DNA of 64,000 bases, taken from positions 2,108,001-2,172,000 of the forward strand of contig NZ_SRRO01000001.1 of the NCBI RefSeq assembly GCF_004785795.1, in the 5' to 3' direction. Made by a program: the position numbers and the translations under genes. This DNA is from Nocardioides eburneiflavus. GTDB taxonomy: Bacteria; Actinomycetota; Actinomycetes; Propionibacteriales; Nocardioidaceae. The notes below the pieces were generated by a model. That model did not search any database, was not told the DNA's origin, and worked only from the letters and a program-made list of their open reading frames with translations. Shown here piece after piece: positions 43,381 through 53,413 of this stretch (position 1 is its first letter; each line of letters starts with the position of its first letter).

Positions 43381-44627
43381 CGGTCGGTTCCCTTCGGGGA
43401 TGCGGAGCCAGTGGCAGGGTCGGAGTCGAGCGCCGAGGCGAGCTCGCGGCGCGCGCGGTCGAACAGGAAGCCGGTGCCGAGGAACACGGTGCCGAGCACC
43501 ACGAACAGCCAGGCGCCGGTGACGATCGGCGCGAAGACCGCGAAGCTCTGGAAGGTCGTGAAGACCACGAGCCCGACCATCGCCATCCAGGTGAGGGGCG
43601 GGTGGTCACGCACGGTGCCCAGGGCGACCAGCGCGACGGCGAGGACGACGTAGGCGAGGACCGAGACCGCCGCGTGGGCCCAGTCGCCGGCATCGATGTC
43701 GGAGGTGTCGGTCCCGGTCGTCCAGAGGCCGAGGAGGGTGGCGGCGACCAGCACGACGGCCGCGCCCAGCGGCTCGAGGATGCGCGTGCCGGGCCTGGTG
43801 AGGGCCGCGGCGACGGCGGCGGCAGCGGCGACGCCCAGCGCGCCGAGCAGCCAGCCCGACCAGGTGATCCCGTCGCCGCCGATGTCCGGCACGGCCGCGA
43901 CGAACATCGCGAGGAGCGCCATGCCGCCGGCGACGGTGCGCCAGGTCCAGGCGAAGGCGTCGATCCACCGGTCGTGGAGCACGGCGAGCGCAGCGGCCAG
44001 GACCGACGCCGCGCCCATCAGCACCACCACGCTGAGTCCGTCCTGCGAGTCCCACATGGGCTGCATGAACCACCAGGCGACACCCGTGACGACGCCCACG
44101 GCGAACGGCATGTACGCCCGGGTCAGGTAGGCGTGCACGAGGGCGCCGGCGGCCCAGAGGCCGACCAGGCGGGGCTCGTACGCCGGCACCTGCAGCGACT
44201 GGGCGGCCTGGAACACGACGGCGCCGGCACCGAGGGCGGCGAGGAGGCGTACGGCTCCGACGAGCGGGGCGGACGCGCGGCGCGCGGCGAGCACCTCGCC
44301 GCCGACGAGGAACGCGAGCCACAGGGCCGCGATCGCGGCGAAGCGGGTGACGGGCGACAGCTGGTCGAGGTTGGCGGCGACGAGCCAGATGAGGCCGACG
44401 CCGACGAACCCGGCGCCGAGGTAGAGGAAGACGCGGCCGATGCTGGTGCGGGTGTGCTGCTCGGCGGGGTAGCGGGACGAGACGCGCGTCGAGATGCGGG
44501 TCGCCTGCTCGTCGCTGATGATGCCCTGCGAGGTCCAGTCGGCGAGCTCGGCACGCAACCAGTCGAGCTGGCGCGGGGTGACGGGGCGGGTGGCGAGGGA
44601 CGTGCCCCGGGCAGAGGTGTCGGTCAT
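43377..44627 (-). CDS. DUF2157 domain membrane protein
   Basis: A 416-residue protein with about 12 hydrophobic helices. The N-terminal soluble segment contains RQLDWLRAELADWTSQGIIS and leads to the first helix VFLYLGAGFVGVGLIWLVAA, typical of DUF2157. The start at 44627 has GAGGGGA 8 nt upstream. It is the first gene of the pair with 42883-43380, and is divergent from the SGNH gene. Function unknown; DUF2157 proteins are multi-pass membrane proteins. Confidence 0.85.
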   Translation of the reverse strand: MTDTSARGTSLATRPVTPRQLDWLRAELADWTSQGIISDEQATRISTRVSSRYPAEQHTRTSIGRVFLYLGAGFVGVGLIWLVAANLDQLSPVTRFAAIAALWLAFLVGGEVLAARRASAPLVGAVRLLAALGAGAVVFQAAQSLQVPAYEPRLVGLWAAGALVHAYLTRAYMPFAVGVVTGVAWWFMQPMWDSQDGLSVVVLMGAASVLAAALAVLHDRWIDAFAWTWRTVAGGMALLAMFVAAVPDIGGDGITWSGWLLGALGVAAAAAVAAALTRPGTRILEPLGAAVVLVAATLLGLWTTGTDTSDIDAGDWAHAAVSVLAYVVLAVALVALGTVRDHPPLTWMAMVGLVVFTTFQSFAVFAPIVTGAWLFVVLGTVFLGTGFLFDRARRELASALDSDPATGSASPKGTDR

Positions 44628-44816
44628 CGCGGGGTCCCCTCGAGGTTGTCGGGGGAGCGCAGCGGAGGAGAACAACGTCGTGGGGTGCTCATGCTTCTAG
44701 CGTTCTCCTGCCGGGCCGGCTTGTCCTGAGTACATCGACCCATCTGTGCCGTGCCGTTGGGCCACGCGTCGCGCCCGGTTGCGCAGGCGTTCAGGTCGCT
44801 GTGGTCTACAGGTGGG

Positions 44817-45656
44817 GTGGCGAGCAAGCACCTGACCCGGGCCGGCGTCGCGCTGGCCGTCCTCGGCATCGTCGCGGGAGGCACGGCGTACGGCGCACAC
44901 GAGCTGCTGCACCGCCAGGCCGCACAGGCGCGGCGCCGGATCGGCAAGCCGCTCGGCGAGGACCCCCCGCCAGCTGACCGGCACTGGAAGAAGAAGTACG
45001 GCGCGCCGGTCGACCTGCTCCTCCTCGGCGACTCCGTCGCGGCCGGGCTCGGGGCGGAGAAGCCGAAGCACACGCTGGGCGGGCGGCTCGCCCGCGGGAT
45101 CGCCGTCGGCGCCGAGCGCTCGGTGCGGCTGCGGACGGCGGCGGTCGTCGGCTCCGAGAGCAGCGTGCTCGCCGCGCAGCTGGCCTCCCTGCCCCCGGCG
45201 TACCGCCCGGACGTGGCGGTGATCGTCGTCGGTGGCAACGACGTGACCCACCGGGTGCCCGTCGCGGAGTCCGTACGCCACCTCGCCGAGGCGATCGACC
45301 ACCTGCGCGCGCGAGGGGCGGAGGTGGTGGTCGGCACGTGCCCCGACCTCGGTGCGCTGCGCCCGGTGCCGCAGCCCCTGCGTGCCCTGGGGTCGCGGGC
45401 GTCCCGCCAGCTCGCGGACGCCCAGCGTGCGGTCGCGCTGGAGCGCGGGGCGCGCGTGGTCTCGCTCGGGGACGTGGTCGGGCCGTTCTTCATCACCAAC
45501 CCCGACGAGATGTTCAGCCTGGACCGGTTCCATCCGAGCGCCCACGGCTACAAGCGCACCGCCAAGGCCATGCTGCCCTCGGTCCTCGCCGCCCTCGGCG
45601 TGGTGGAGGAGGTGCCGTTCGGGCACCACGCGCCGGGGGTCCGCGGGTCAGGCTAG
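44817..45656 (+). CDS. SGNH/GDSL hydrolase, membrane-anchored or secreted
   Basis: A 279-residue esterase-type protein. An N-terminal hydrophobic stretch (AGVALAVLGIVAGGTAYG) acts as signal or anchor. Block I LLLLGDSVAAGLG with the nucleophile Ser, block III VVGGNDVT with the oxyanion Asn, and block V DRFHPSAHGY with the Asp-His pair make a complete catalytic triad. GTG 44817 is chosen; the open frame extends to 44751. Substrate unknown; members deacylate lipids or cell-wall glycans. Confidence 0.85.
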   Translation: MASKHLTRAGVALAVLGIVAGGTAYGAHELLHRQAAQARRRIGKPLGEDPPPADRHWKKKYGAPVDLLLLGDSVAAGLGAEKPKHTLGGRLARGIAVGAERSVRLRTAAVVGSESSVLAAQLASLPPAYRPDVAVIVVGGNDVTHRVPVAESVRHLAEAIDHLRARGAEVVVGTCPDLGALRPVPQPLRALGSRASRQLADAQRAVALERGARVVSLGDVVGPFFITNPDEMFSLDRFHPSAHGYKRTAKAMLPSVLAALGVVEEVPFGHHAPGVRGSG

Positions 45657-45665
45657 GGTTCCCGG
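45654..45665 (+). promoter_or_regulatory. Leaderless promoter of the methyltransferase gene
   Basis: TAGGGT (45654-45659) overlaps the stop of the SGNH gene; 6 nt later is the GTG at 45666. The gene thus seems independently transcribed although it almost abuts its neighbour. Confidence 0.4.
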
Positions 45666-46505
45666 GTGCGCACCACTGCTCGACGAGCCGGCCAGGCCGT
45701 CAAGAAGGCGGCCCGCAAGGCCGGCCGGATGCAGGCATCCTCGGGGGCCGAGGTCGTCGAGCCTCCCGCCGATCCCAGGGCCGAGCGTCGCCGGCGCCTG
45801 CTCGCGAGCAACCTGACCGAGCTCGCCATCGAGTTCCGCACCGACAAGTGGGGCGTCCACCGCTACACGCCCCACTACGAGCGCCACCTCGAGCACCTGC
45901 GCGGTGAGTCGTTCACCCTGCTCGAGCTCGGCATCGGCGGCTACAAGAAGCGCCGGAGGAGCGGTGCCTCGATGAAGATGTGGCGCTGGTTCTTCCCCAA
46001 GGCCCGCATCGTCGGCCTCGACATCGAGGACAAGACCTGGCTGACCCGGGGGCACATCCACGCCTACCACGGCGACCAGACCGACCCGGAGGTCCTCCGG
46101 CGGATCATCGACGAGCAGGGCGCGCCGCTGGTGGTCATCGACGACGGCAGCCACATCCCTGCCCATGTGCGCGAGTCGTTCAGGATCCTCTTCCCGCTGC
46201 TGCCCGACGGCGCGATCTACTGCATCGAGGACATCCAGACCTCCTACTGGCCGGCCTGGGGCGGAGAGCTCGACCCGCGGGCACCGGGGACCTCGATGGA
46301 CCTGGTGAAGGACCTCGTCGACGGCCTCAACCACGAGGAGTTCCTCCTCGAGGGCTACGAGCCGACCTACACCGACCAGTGGGTCCGTGCCGTCCACTGC
46401 TACCACAACCTCGTGATCATCGAGAAGGGCGACAACCGGGAGGGCAGCAACCGCGACGACGTCGCGCACGAGCTCTACGGCTCCTCGGAGCTCCCCGAGG
46501 GATGA
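45666..46505 (+). CDS. SAM-dependent methyltransferase, MycE-like
   Basis: A 279-residue class I methyltransferase. After a basic N-terminal tail (TARRAGQAVKKAARKAGR) come LAIEFRTDKWGVHRYTPHY and the SAM site LLELGIGGYKKRRRSG, GLDIEDK, and IDDGSHIPAHVRESF. These resemble MycE-type sugar O-methyltransferases from macrolide pathways, also found in genes for cell-surface glycans. The metal-binding Asp residues (IEDIQTSYW) are present. No other glycan gene is nearby; substrate unknown. The GTG start follows a leaderless promoter. Confidence 0.8.
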   Translation: MRTTARRAGQAVKKAARKAGRMQASSGAEVVEPPADPRAERRRRLLASNLTELAIEFRTDKWGVHRYTPHYERHLEHLRGESFTLLELGIGGYKKRRRSGASMKMWRWFFPKARIVGLDIEDKTWLTRGHIHAYHGDQTDPEVLRRIIDEQGAPLVVIDDGSHIPAHVRESFRILFPLLPDGAIYCIEDIQTSYWPAWGGELDPRAPGTSMDLVKDLVDGLNHEEFLLEGYEPTYTDQWVRAVHCYHNLVIIEKGDNREGSNRDDVAHELYGSSELPEG

Positions 46506-46549
46506 CGGTCCTCCGTCGCCGCGCGGAGGCGTACGCACGCCTGAACCGG

Positions 46550-46563
46550 CCTGTCTAGACAGG
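46550..46563. repeat. 14-bp perfect palindrome
   Basis: CCTGTCTAGACAGG at 46550-46563, 45 nt after the methyltransferase gene. It could be a protein-binding site or part of a weak terminator. Nothing links it to a particular regulator. Confidence 0.35.
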
Positions 46564-46696
46564 TCGGCAAACAAATCCCCACAACGTCGATAAGGGTGGC
46601 CTCACCCCCGCTAGGTTGCCCCTGTTCTGCCTGCGCTGGGGGGTGCGGGCAGGGCCGGTGATCCGACATCCGTGCCGGGTCACCGTCACAACCTTC

Positions 46697-46717
46697 GCGA
46701 CGCCTCGAGGGCGTCGC
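46697..46717 (+). promoter_or_regulatory. 5' leader hairpin upstream of the second Tad operon
   Basis: An 8-bp stem GCGACGCC (46697-46704) with GGCGTCGC (46710-46717), 5-nt loop, ends 6 nt before the ribosome binding site GGGAGGA (46724-46730). It could shape translation of the following tadE-like gene. Confidence 0.35.
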
Positions 46718-46737
46718 ACCTGCGGGAGGAAATAGTC

Positions 46738-47157
46738 ATGCCCTTTTCACGCCCACGCGCGGAGCGCGGAGCGGCGGCTGTGGAGTTCGCACTCGTCGTG
46801 CCGCTCCTGCTGGCGATCGTGTTCTCGATCATCGACCTCGGGTTCGCGATCAACCGCTACACCGTGCTCAACAACGCCACCCGGGAGGGAGTGCGCGCCG
46901 CCAGCCTCAGCGCCAGCAGCAGCGAGGTCGACGCGGTCGTCAACGACTCGCTGGCCGACCTCGAGGGGACGGTGACGGTCCAGGTGTCCTGCGAGACTCC
47001 GCTGGGCGGCAACTGCGGGTCCTGGGACGCCGACCACACGACCGGCGGTGTCGCCGTGGTGACCGCGACCTACGAGCATGCGTGGCTGACGCCGATGGGC
47101 AAGGCGCTGTCCTCGAGCCTCACGCTGTCCAAGACCAGCAAGATGAGGATCGAGTGA
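46738..47157 (+). CDS. TadE-family protein (second Tad cluster)
   Basis: A 139-residue protein with the pseudopilin signature AERGAAAVEFALVVPLLLAIV and one membrane helix, followed by INRYTVLNNATREGVRAA and an extracytoplasmic region with two Cys residues (VSCETPLGGNC). GGGAGGA stands 8 nt before the ATG at 46738. It overlaps the next gene by 4 nt. The cluster lacks ATPase, platform and pilin genes, so it must work with machinery encoded elsewhere. Confidence 0.82.
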   Translation: MPFSRPRAERGAAAVEFALVVPLLLAIVFSIIDLGFAINRYTVLNNATREGVRAASLSASSSEVDAVVNDSLADLEGTVTVQVSCETPLGGNCGSWDADHTTGGVAVVTATYEHAWLTPMGKALSSSLTLSKTSKMRIE

Positions 47158-48620
47158 GCGCGCTGCGGGCGCGCAGGAGCGGCGAGCCGGACGAGACCGG
47201 CGCGGTCGCGATCGTCGTCGCCCTCCTCGCCGTCGTGATGTTCGGCTGCGCCGCCCTCGCCGTGGACATCTCGTCCCTCGCCATGGAGCGCCAGCGACTC
47301 CACGACCACGTCGACTCCGCCGCGCACGCTGGAGCCTTCGAGCTGCCGGCGAGCGGCACCAGCGCCAAGACGTGGGCGGTCACCATGGCCAAGACCCAGG
47401 ACGCCGGGATGACGCCGGACACTGAGCTCTTCTGCGTGGTCGCCTCGACGGGGGCCAGCAGGCAGGTCGCCTCGGGGCAGATCCCCGCGACGTGCGACCC
47501 GGGGACCTACTCCAGCTCACAGGTGCGGTGCAACACGAAGATCTGCTCGATCCCGTGCCCCGTCACCGCCCGGTGCAACACCATCACGGTGAGCGACTCC
47601 AAGGTCGTCGACTTCGACTTCGCGCCGGTGATCGGGCGCGACGAGGGCTCGACCGGCTCGGTGTCGTCGTCGGCGTGCCGGGGCTCGTGCGGCGAGACCC
47701 TGCCCAACCCGATGGACATCGTCTTCATGGCCGACCGCACCACCAGCATGGCCGAGGACGACCGCGAGGACATGCAGGCCGCGATCATCGACAGCCTGGG
47801 GGTGATGGACCCGACCCTGCACTACGTCGCGTTCGGGGCGATGCACAAGAGCAAGGCCACCTCGTCGTGTGCCACGGCGGCCACGACCGCCTCGGACGGG
47901 CCCAAGGGCGGCAAGTGGATCGCGATCGACTTCAGCAACGACTACAAGGCCAACCGCGACGCGCCGATCAGCTCGAGCAGCAAGCTCGTCACGGGCGTCA
48001 GGTGCATGCCGAACGGTGCCGTGCCCGGCCTGTCCACCGGCAGCTACGGCACCCACCTCGCCTCGGCCCTCAAGGGGGCCTCGCGCTACCTGCTCGGCCT
48101 CGACCCCAACAACCTCGGGTCGTTGCCCAAGCGCCCGGGGACGGCGAAGAAGGTGCTGATCTTCGAGACCGACGGTCAGCCCGACGAGCTCCTCGAGGAG
48201 GGCAGCACGTCGATCACGAGCTCGGGCGACATCGGGGCCGGGCGCAACTCCTACGGCAACGGCAAGGGCAAGAAGGGCTGCGACAACCTGACCGCGGTGG
48301 CCGAGCAGGCCAAGGCGCGCGGCGTCACGGTGCTGGTCATCGGCTTCGGTGACGCGCGGTCGGCGTCGTGCGAGAAGCCCGGCGGCCGTACGCCTCGCTC
48401 GCCCTGGGTGCGCGACTACCTGGCCGCTGCCGCCTCGCCGACGCCGTCCGGCACCCCGAGCAAGGCGGACAGTGACTGCTCGACCTCCGCCGAGCGCGTG
48501 GCCGAGAACAAGGACGGCGACTACTTCTACTGCGCCGCCAGCGGCACCGAGCTGGGGCCGATCTTCGCGACGGCGGTCAACGCCGTCACGGAGAGCATCA
48601 AGCTCATCCAGATGCCCTGA
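47154..48620 (+). CDS. TadG-like protein with von Willebrand A domain
   Basis: A 488-residue protein. The N-terminal Tad helix (GAVAIVVALLAVVMFGCAAL) and the RLHDHVDSAAHAGAF segment match TadG. From about residue 190 a von Willebrand A domain follows: MDIVFMADRTTSMAEDD (metal-site Asp-x-Thr-x-Ser) and KVLIFETDGQPDE. Several Cys pairs suggest disulfides in the exported part. The GTG at 47154 overlaps the TadE gene. TadG-like vWA proteins help anchor Flp pili to the envelope; here it may be an adhesin or an assembly factor. Confidence 0.82.
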   Translation: MSALRARRSGEPDETGAVAIVVALLAVVMFGCAALAVDISSLAMERQRLHDHVDSAAHAGAFELPASGTSAKTWAVTMAKTQDAGMTPDTELFCVVASTGASRQVASGQIPATCDPGTYSSSQVRCNTKICSIPCPVTARCNTITVSDSKVVDFDFAPVIGRDEGSTGSVSSSACRGSCGETLPNPMDIVFMADRTTSMAEDDREDMQAAIIDSLGVMDPTLHYVAFGAMHKSKATSSCATAATTASDGPKGGKWIAIDFSNDYKANRDAPISSSSKLVTGVRCMPNGAVPGLSTGSYGTHLASALKGASRYLLGLDPNNLGSLPKRPGTAKKVLIFETDGQPDELLEEGSTSITSSGDIGAGRNSYGNGKGKKGCDNLTAVAEQAKARGVTVLVIGFGDARSASCEKPGGRTPRSPWVRDYLAAAASPTPSGTPSKADSDCSTSAERVAENKDGDYFYCAASGTELGPIFATAVNAVTESIKLIQMP

Positions 48621-48652
48621 CCGGGAGGGGCCGGGGAGGGACCGCGGGAGGG

Positions 48653-48695
48653 GGGTGGAGCAGCGCCGACACGGGGCGGTCGCTGCTCCACCCCG
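48653..48695 (+). terminator. Terminator after the TadG-vWA gene
   Basis: A perfect 14-bp stem, GGGGTGGAGCAGCG (48653-48666) with its complement at 48682-48695, loop 15 nt. It separates the Tad pair from the groEL promoter. No T-run follows. Confidence 0.65.
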
Positions 48696-48709
48696 GGTTC
48701 GTGGACGCG

Positions 48710-48736
48710 TTTGCACTCTCATGGTGCGAGTGCTAA
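48710..48736 (+). promoter_or_regulatory. CIRCE operator 1 and promoter of groEL
   Basis: TTTGCACTC, 9 nt, GAGTGCTAA: this matches the CIRCE inverted repeat (TTAGCACTC-N9-GAGTGCTAA) bound by HrcA, with one mismatch. A TTGCAC (48711-48716) and TAAACA (48734-48739), 17 nt apart, could be the promoter, overlapped by the operator. HrcA repression released by heat is expected. Confidence 0.85.
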
Positions 48737-48742
48737 ACATGA

Positions 48743-50530
<1,788 letters not shown>

Positions 50531-50586
50531 TCGGCCAGCCGGGCGCGCTTGCGCGACCGGATCGTCCACGCCCCACACAGCACCAC

Positions 50587-50620
50587 CAGCAGGGTCCCCG
50601 CTCCGGCGGGGGCCCTGCTG
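50587..50620 (+). terminator. Terminator after groEL
   Basis: A 15-bp stem with one G-T pair (50587-50601 and 50606-50620) and a TCCG tetraloop, 57 nt after the groEL stop. No U-tract follows. Confidence 0.8.
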
Positions 50621-50760
50621 CCATGTCGGGGCGATGGGGGAGGCGTACGGTCCGGGCCGCCGCGCGTGCGGCGGGTCTGGTCCCTGGATCGCGCGTACGA
50701 GGGCCACGACCGCCGCACGTGCGCGCGTCGCGCCCGCGGACCCACTGGTAGGAATGCCGC

Positions 50761-51324
50761 ATGCGCCTTCCCGTTCCCGGCCCCCGTGACGTGCTGTCCG
50801 CCCTCGAGCGAGGCGGTGACCAGGTCGAGGCCCTGCTCGGTGCGGTCCCGCGGGCACTGGCGCTGCTCGACGACGCCGAGCGGCTCCTCGTCCGTGCCTC
50901 GGCCGCGATCGAGCGGGTCCGCGAGGTCACCGAGGCGGCCAACGTCGTCGTCGTACGGGCCGGCGGCGTCGTGGACGACGCAGGCGTCCAGATTGGTCGC
51001 GTCACCCACCTGGTCGACGAGCTCGAGCCGTCCCTGCTCCGGCTGCAGCCGACGCTCGAGACCCTGGCCGACACGACGCACCCCGACGAGGTGAAGGCGC
51101 TCGTCCGGCTCGTCGACCACCTGCCCGAGCTGACCGCGCGGGTGGAGGGCGACGTGATCCCCGTGCTCACGACGCTTGGCACGGTGGCGCCCGACATGCA
51201 CGACCTCCTGACCGTGGCGCGCGAGCTCAACGACATGCTCGCCAAGATCCCGGGGATGGGGCGCATCAAGCGCCGCGTCGACGAGGAGGAGGGCGAGGAC
51301 CTCACCGAGGAGACGGTGAAGTGA
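50761..51324 (+). CDS. Coiled-coil/helical hypothetical protein
   Basis: A 187-residue protein, almost all helical with heptad-like Leu/Val/Ala and Arg pattern (DAERLLVRASAAIERVREVT, LVDELEPSLLRLQPTLETL) and an acidic C-terminus (DEEEGEDLTEETVK). No signal peptide or membrane segment. Actinobacterial homologues are often mislabelled as RuBisCO-related; the sequence does not support that. TAGGAA-N6-ATG upstream is a weak leaderless signal. Function unknown. Confidence 0.72.
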   Translation: MRLPVPGPRDVLSALERGGDQVEALLGAVPRALALLDDAERLLVRASAAIERVREVTEAANVVVVRAGGVVDDAGVQIGRVTHLVDELEPSLLRLQPTLETLADTTHPDEVKALVRLVDHLPELTARVEGDVIPVLTTLGTVAPDMHDLLTVARELNDMLAKIPGMGRIKRRVDEEEGEDLTEETVK

Positions 51325-51429
51325 GGGGGGTCGAGCAGCGGAACCCGCCCAGTGCCCCACCCGTCCCACTGATGGACGACCCGGGCACCACCTGCCCGAC
51401 GCACGCCGACTGACGAAGGGACGCCAGCC

Positions 51430-51927
51430 ATGAGCCGACACGAGAGCCGATTCCGCACCTCCCGCCTGCTCCCGGGCCTCGCAGCAGTCGTCGCCCTCGC
51501 GGTCTCCGGCTGTGGATCGGCCGAGGACACGGCGATGCCCGCCGACCCTGCCGCCAGCGACACCTCGAGCCCGTCGGGCGACGAGACCCTCGCCCTGACC
51601 GCCGACGGGTCGGCGACCGCCAAGTGCGCGATGCCGTCCGCGGAGATCCTCGCCACCTTCGACACCGCCTTCGAGGGCACGGTGACGTCGATCGACGACG
51701 GCACCGTCACCCTCGAGGTCGATCGCTGGTACGCCGGCGACGAGGCCTCGACGGTGACCGTCGAGGCGCCGAGCAAGGCCCTCGAGGACCTCCTGATGGC
51801 CGTCGACTTCCAGGAGGGCCGGACCTACCTGGTCAGCGCCGACGACGAACGCGTCACCCTGTGCGGGTTCACCGCCGAGACGTCGCCCGAGCTCGAGGCG
51901 CTGTACGCGGAGGCGTACGAGCAGTGA
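51430..51927 (+). CDS. Secreted lipoprotein of unknown function
   Basis: A 165-residue lipoprotein: signal LLPGLAAVVALAVSGCG with the lipobox Cys, a Ser/Asp-rich linker, then a beta-rich domain (TFDTAFEGTVTSIDDGTVTL, EVDRWYAGDEASTVTVEAP, CGFTAE), similar to small OB-like domains. GAAGGGA precedes the ATG at 51430 by 8 nt. It overlaps the nucleotidyltransferase gene by 4 nt, but a functional link is not clear. Confidence 0.78.
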   Translation: MSRHESRFRTSRLLPGLAAVVALAVSGCGSAEDTAMPADPAASDTSSPSGDETLALTADGSATAKCAMPSAEILATFDTAFEGTVTSIDDGTVTLEVDRWYAGDEASTVTVEAPSKALEDLLMAVDFQEGRTYLVSADDERVTLCGFTAETSPELEALYAEAYEQ

Positions 51928-52475
51928 CCTCCGTCGTCGGCCTCCTCCTGGCCGCGGGCGCGGGCGAGAGGTTCGGCGGCCCCAAGGCCCTGGCGCGCGA
52001 TGCCGACGGGACCTCGTGGCTGCTGCGGTCGGTGCACGCCCTGCGACCGTGCGCGGAGATCGTGGTGGTGCTGGGCGCCGAGGCCGCCCGGGCGTCCGCG
52101 CTGCTGCCGATGTCGGTCTCGCGCATTCGCTGCGACGACTGGGCCGAGGGGATGGGTGCCTCGCTGCGCTCGGGGCTCGAGGCGATCGCGTACACGGACC
52201 ACGACGCCGTGCTCGTCTCCCTGGTCGACCTCCCCGACGTCGGCGGTGCCGTCGTGGCCCGGGTGCTCGACGCGGACCACGGACGGGCGACCCTCGCGCG
52301 GGCGGCGTACGACGGGGTGCCGGGGCACCCCGTGCTCCTCGGGCGCGACCACTGGGCGGGTGTCGTCGAGACCGCGACCGGTGACCGCGGAGCCCGTGAC
52401 TACCTCGCCACCCACGACGTCGAGCTGGTCGAGTGCGGTGACCTCGCGACCGGAGCCGACATCGACCACCGGTGA
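51924..52475 (+). CDS. MobA-like nucleotidyltransferase
   Basis: A 183-residue NTP-transferase: VVGLLLAAGAGERFGGPKAL at the N-terminus binds nucleotide, VSLVDLPDVGGA carries the metal-binding Asp, and GHPVLLGRDHW is typical of the MobA/MocA class. These transfer CMP or GMP to molybdopterin. With the nearby XdhC, MoxR and CoxE-like proteins and the hydroxylase subunits it probably makes the molybdenum cofactor form used by that enzyme. The GTG at 51924 overlaps the previous gene. Confidence 0.82.
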   Translation: MTSVVGLLLAAGAGERFGGPKALARDADGTSWLLRSVHALRPCAEIVVVLGAEAARASALLPMSVSRIRCDDWAEGMGASLRSGLEAIAYTDHDAVLVSLVDLPDVGGAVVARVLDADHGRATLARAAYDGVPGHPVLLGRDHWAGVVETATGDRGARDYLATHDVELVECGDLATGADIDHR

Positions 52476-52525
52476 CCGCCTGGGTCGAGGTGGCCGGTCC
52501 AACGTGCGACCAACGTGCCGGGTCG

Positions 52526-52537
52526 TAGCCTGACGAC
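52526..52537 (+). promoter_or_regulatory. Leaderless promoter of the MoxR gene
   Basis: TAGCCT (52526-52531) followed by 6 nt and the ATG at 52538, with no ribosome binding site. It marks the start of the MoxR-vWA-XdhC operon. Confidence 0.45.
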
Positions 52538-53413
52538 ATGCAAGGCATGGACTCCGCCGCAGACGTGGCCACCCGGCTGGGGGCGACCGGTTACCTCGCC
52601 GACGACGAGCTGGCCACGGTCGTGTTCCTGGCGTCGCGGATGCAGCGCCCGCTGCTCCTCGAGGGCGAGCCCGGCACCGGCAAGACCGCGCTGGCCGAGG
52701 CGCTGGCGCAGAGCCTCGACCTGCCGCTCGTACGGCTCCAGTGCTACGAGGGGATCGATGCCAGCCAGGCGCTCTACGACTGGGACTTCCCTCGCCAGAT
52801 CCTGCACCTCAGGGCGCTCGAGGCGGCCGGGGAGGTCGACTCCGACGAGGCCGAGAAGAGCCTGTACGACGAGCGCTTCCTGCTCTCGCGCCCGGTCCTC
52901 GCCGCGCTGCGGCAGGCACCGGCCGTGCTGCTGGTCGACGAGGTCGACCGCGCCGACGACGAGTTCGAGGCGTTCCTGCTGGAGGTGTTGTCGACCTGGC
53001 AGGTGACGATCCCTGAGTTCGGCACGGTCACCGCGCCGGAGCCGCCGCTGGTCGTGCTCACCTCCAACCGCACGCGCGAGCTGCACGACGCGCTCAAGCG
53101 CCGCTGCCTCTACCACTGGATCGACCACCCCGGGCTCGAGCGCGAGGTGGAGATCGTCCGCTCGCGCGCCCCCGAGGTGAGCGAGGCGCTGGCGCGTCAG
53201 GTGGTCGGGCTGGTCCAGCAGCTGCGCCAGCGCGACGACCTGCTCAAGCCGCCCGGCGTCGCCGAGACCCTCGACTGGGCGCGGGCGCTCACCTACCTCG
53301 GGACCGCCGAGCTCGACCTGGCGTCGGCCGCGGCCACCCTCGGCGCGCTCCTGAAGTACCGCGAGGACGCCGACCGGGTGAAGGCCGCCCTGGACAGGAT
53401 GCTGTCGAGATGA
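52538..53413 (+). CDS. MoxR-family AAA+ ATPase (CoxD-like)
   Basis: A 291-residue AAA+ ATPase. Walker A GEPGTGKT (43-50), Walker B VLLVDEVDRAD, sensor VVLTSNRTREL, and the Arg-containing LKRRCLYHWIDHP are intact. MoxR-type ATPases remodel metalloenzymes together with a vWA protein; CoxD and CoxE do this for CO dehydrogenase. ATGA overlap with the next gene (53410) agrees with a joint complex. Confidence 0.88.
   Translation: MQGMDSAADVATRLGATGYLADDELATVVFLASRMQRPLLLEGEPGTGKTALAEALAQSLDLPLVRLQCYEGIDASQALYDWDFPRQILHLRALEAAGEVDSDEAEKSLYDERFLLSRPVLAALRQAPAVLLVDEVDRADDEFEAFLLEVLSTWQVTIPEFGTVTAPEPPLVVLTSNRTRELHDALKRRCLYHWIDHPGLEREVEIVRSRAPEVSEALARQVVGLVQQLRQRDDLLKPPGVAETLDWARALTYLGTAELDLASAAATLGALLKYREDADRVKAALDRMLSR

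Noticed and set aside
45666..46505. Start of a macrolide or glycan biosynthesis cluster, suggested by the MycE-like methyltransferase
   Set aside because: No glycosyltransferase, polyketide or sugar-nucleotide gene lies near; the gene stands alone with its own promoter.
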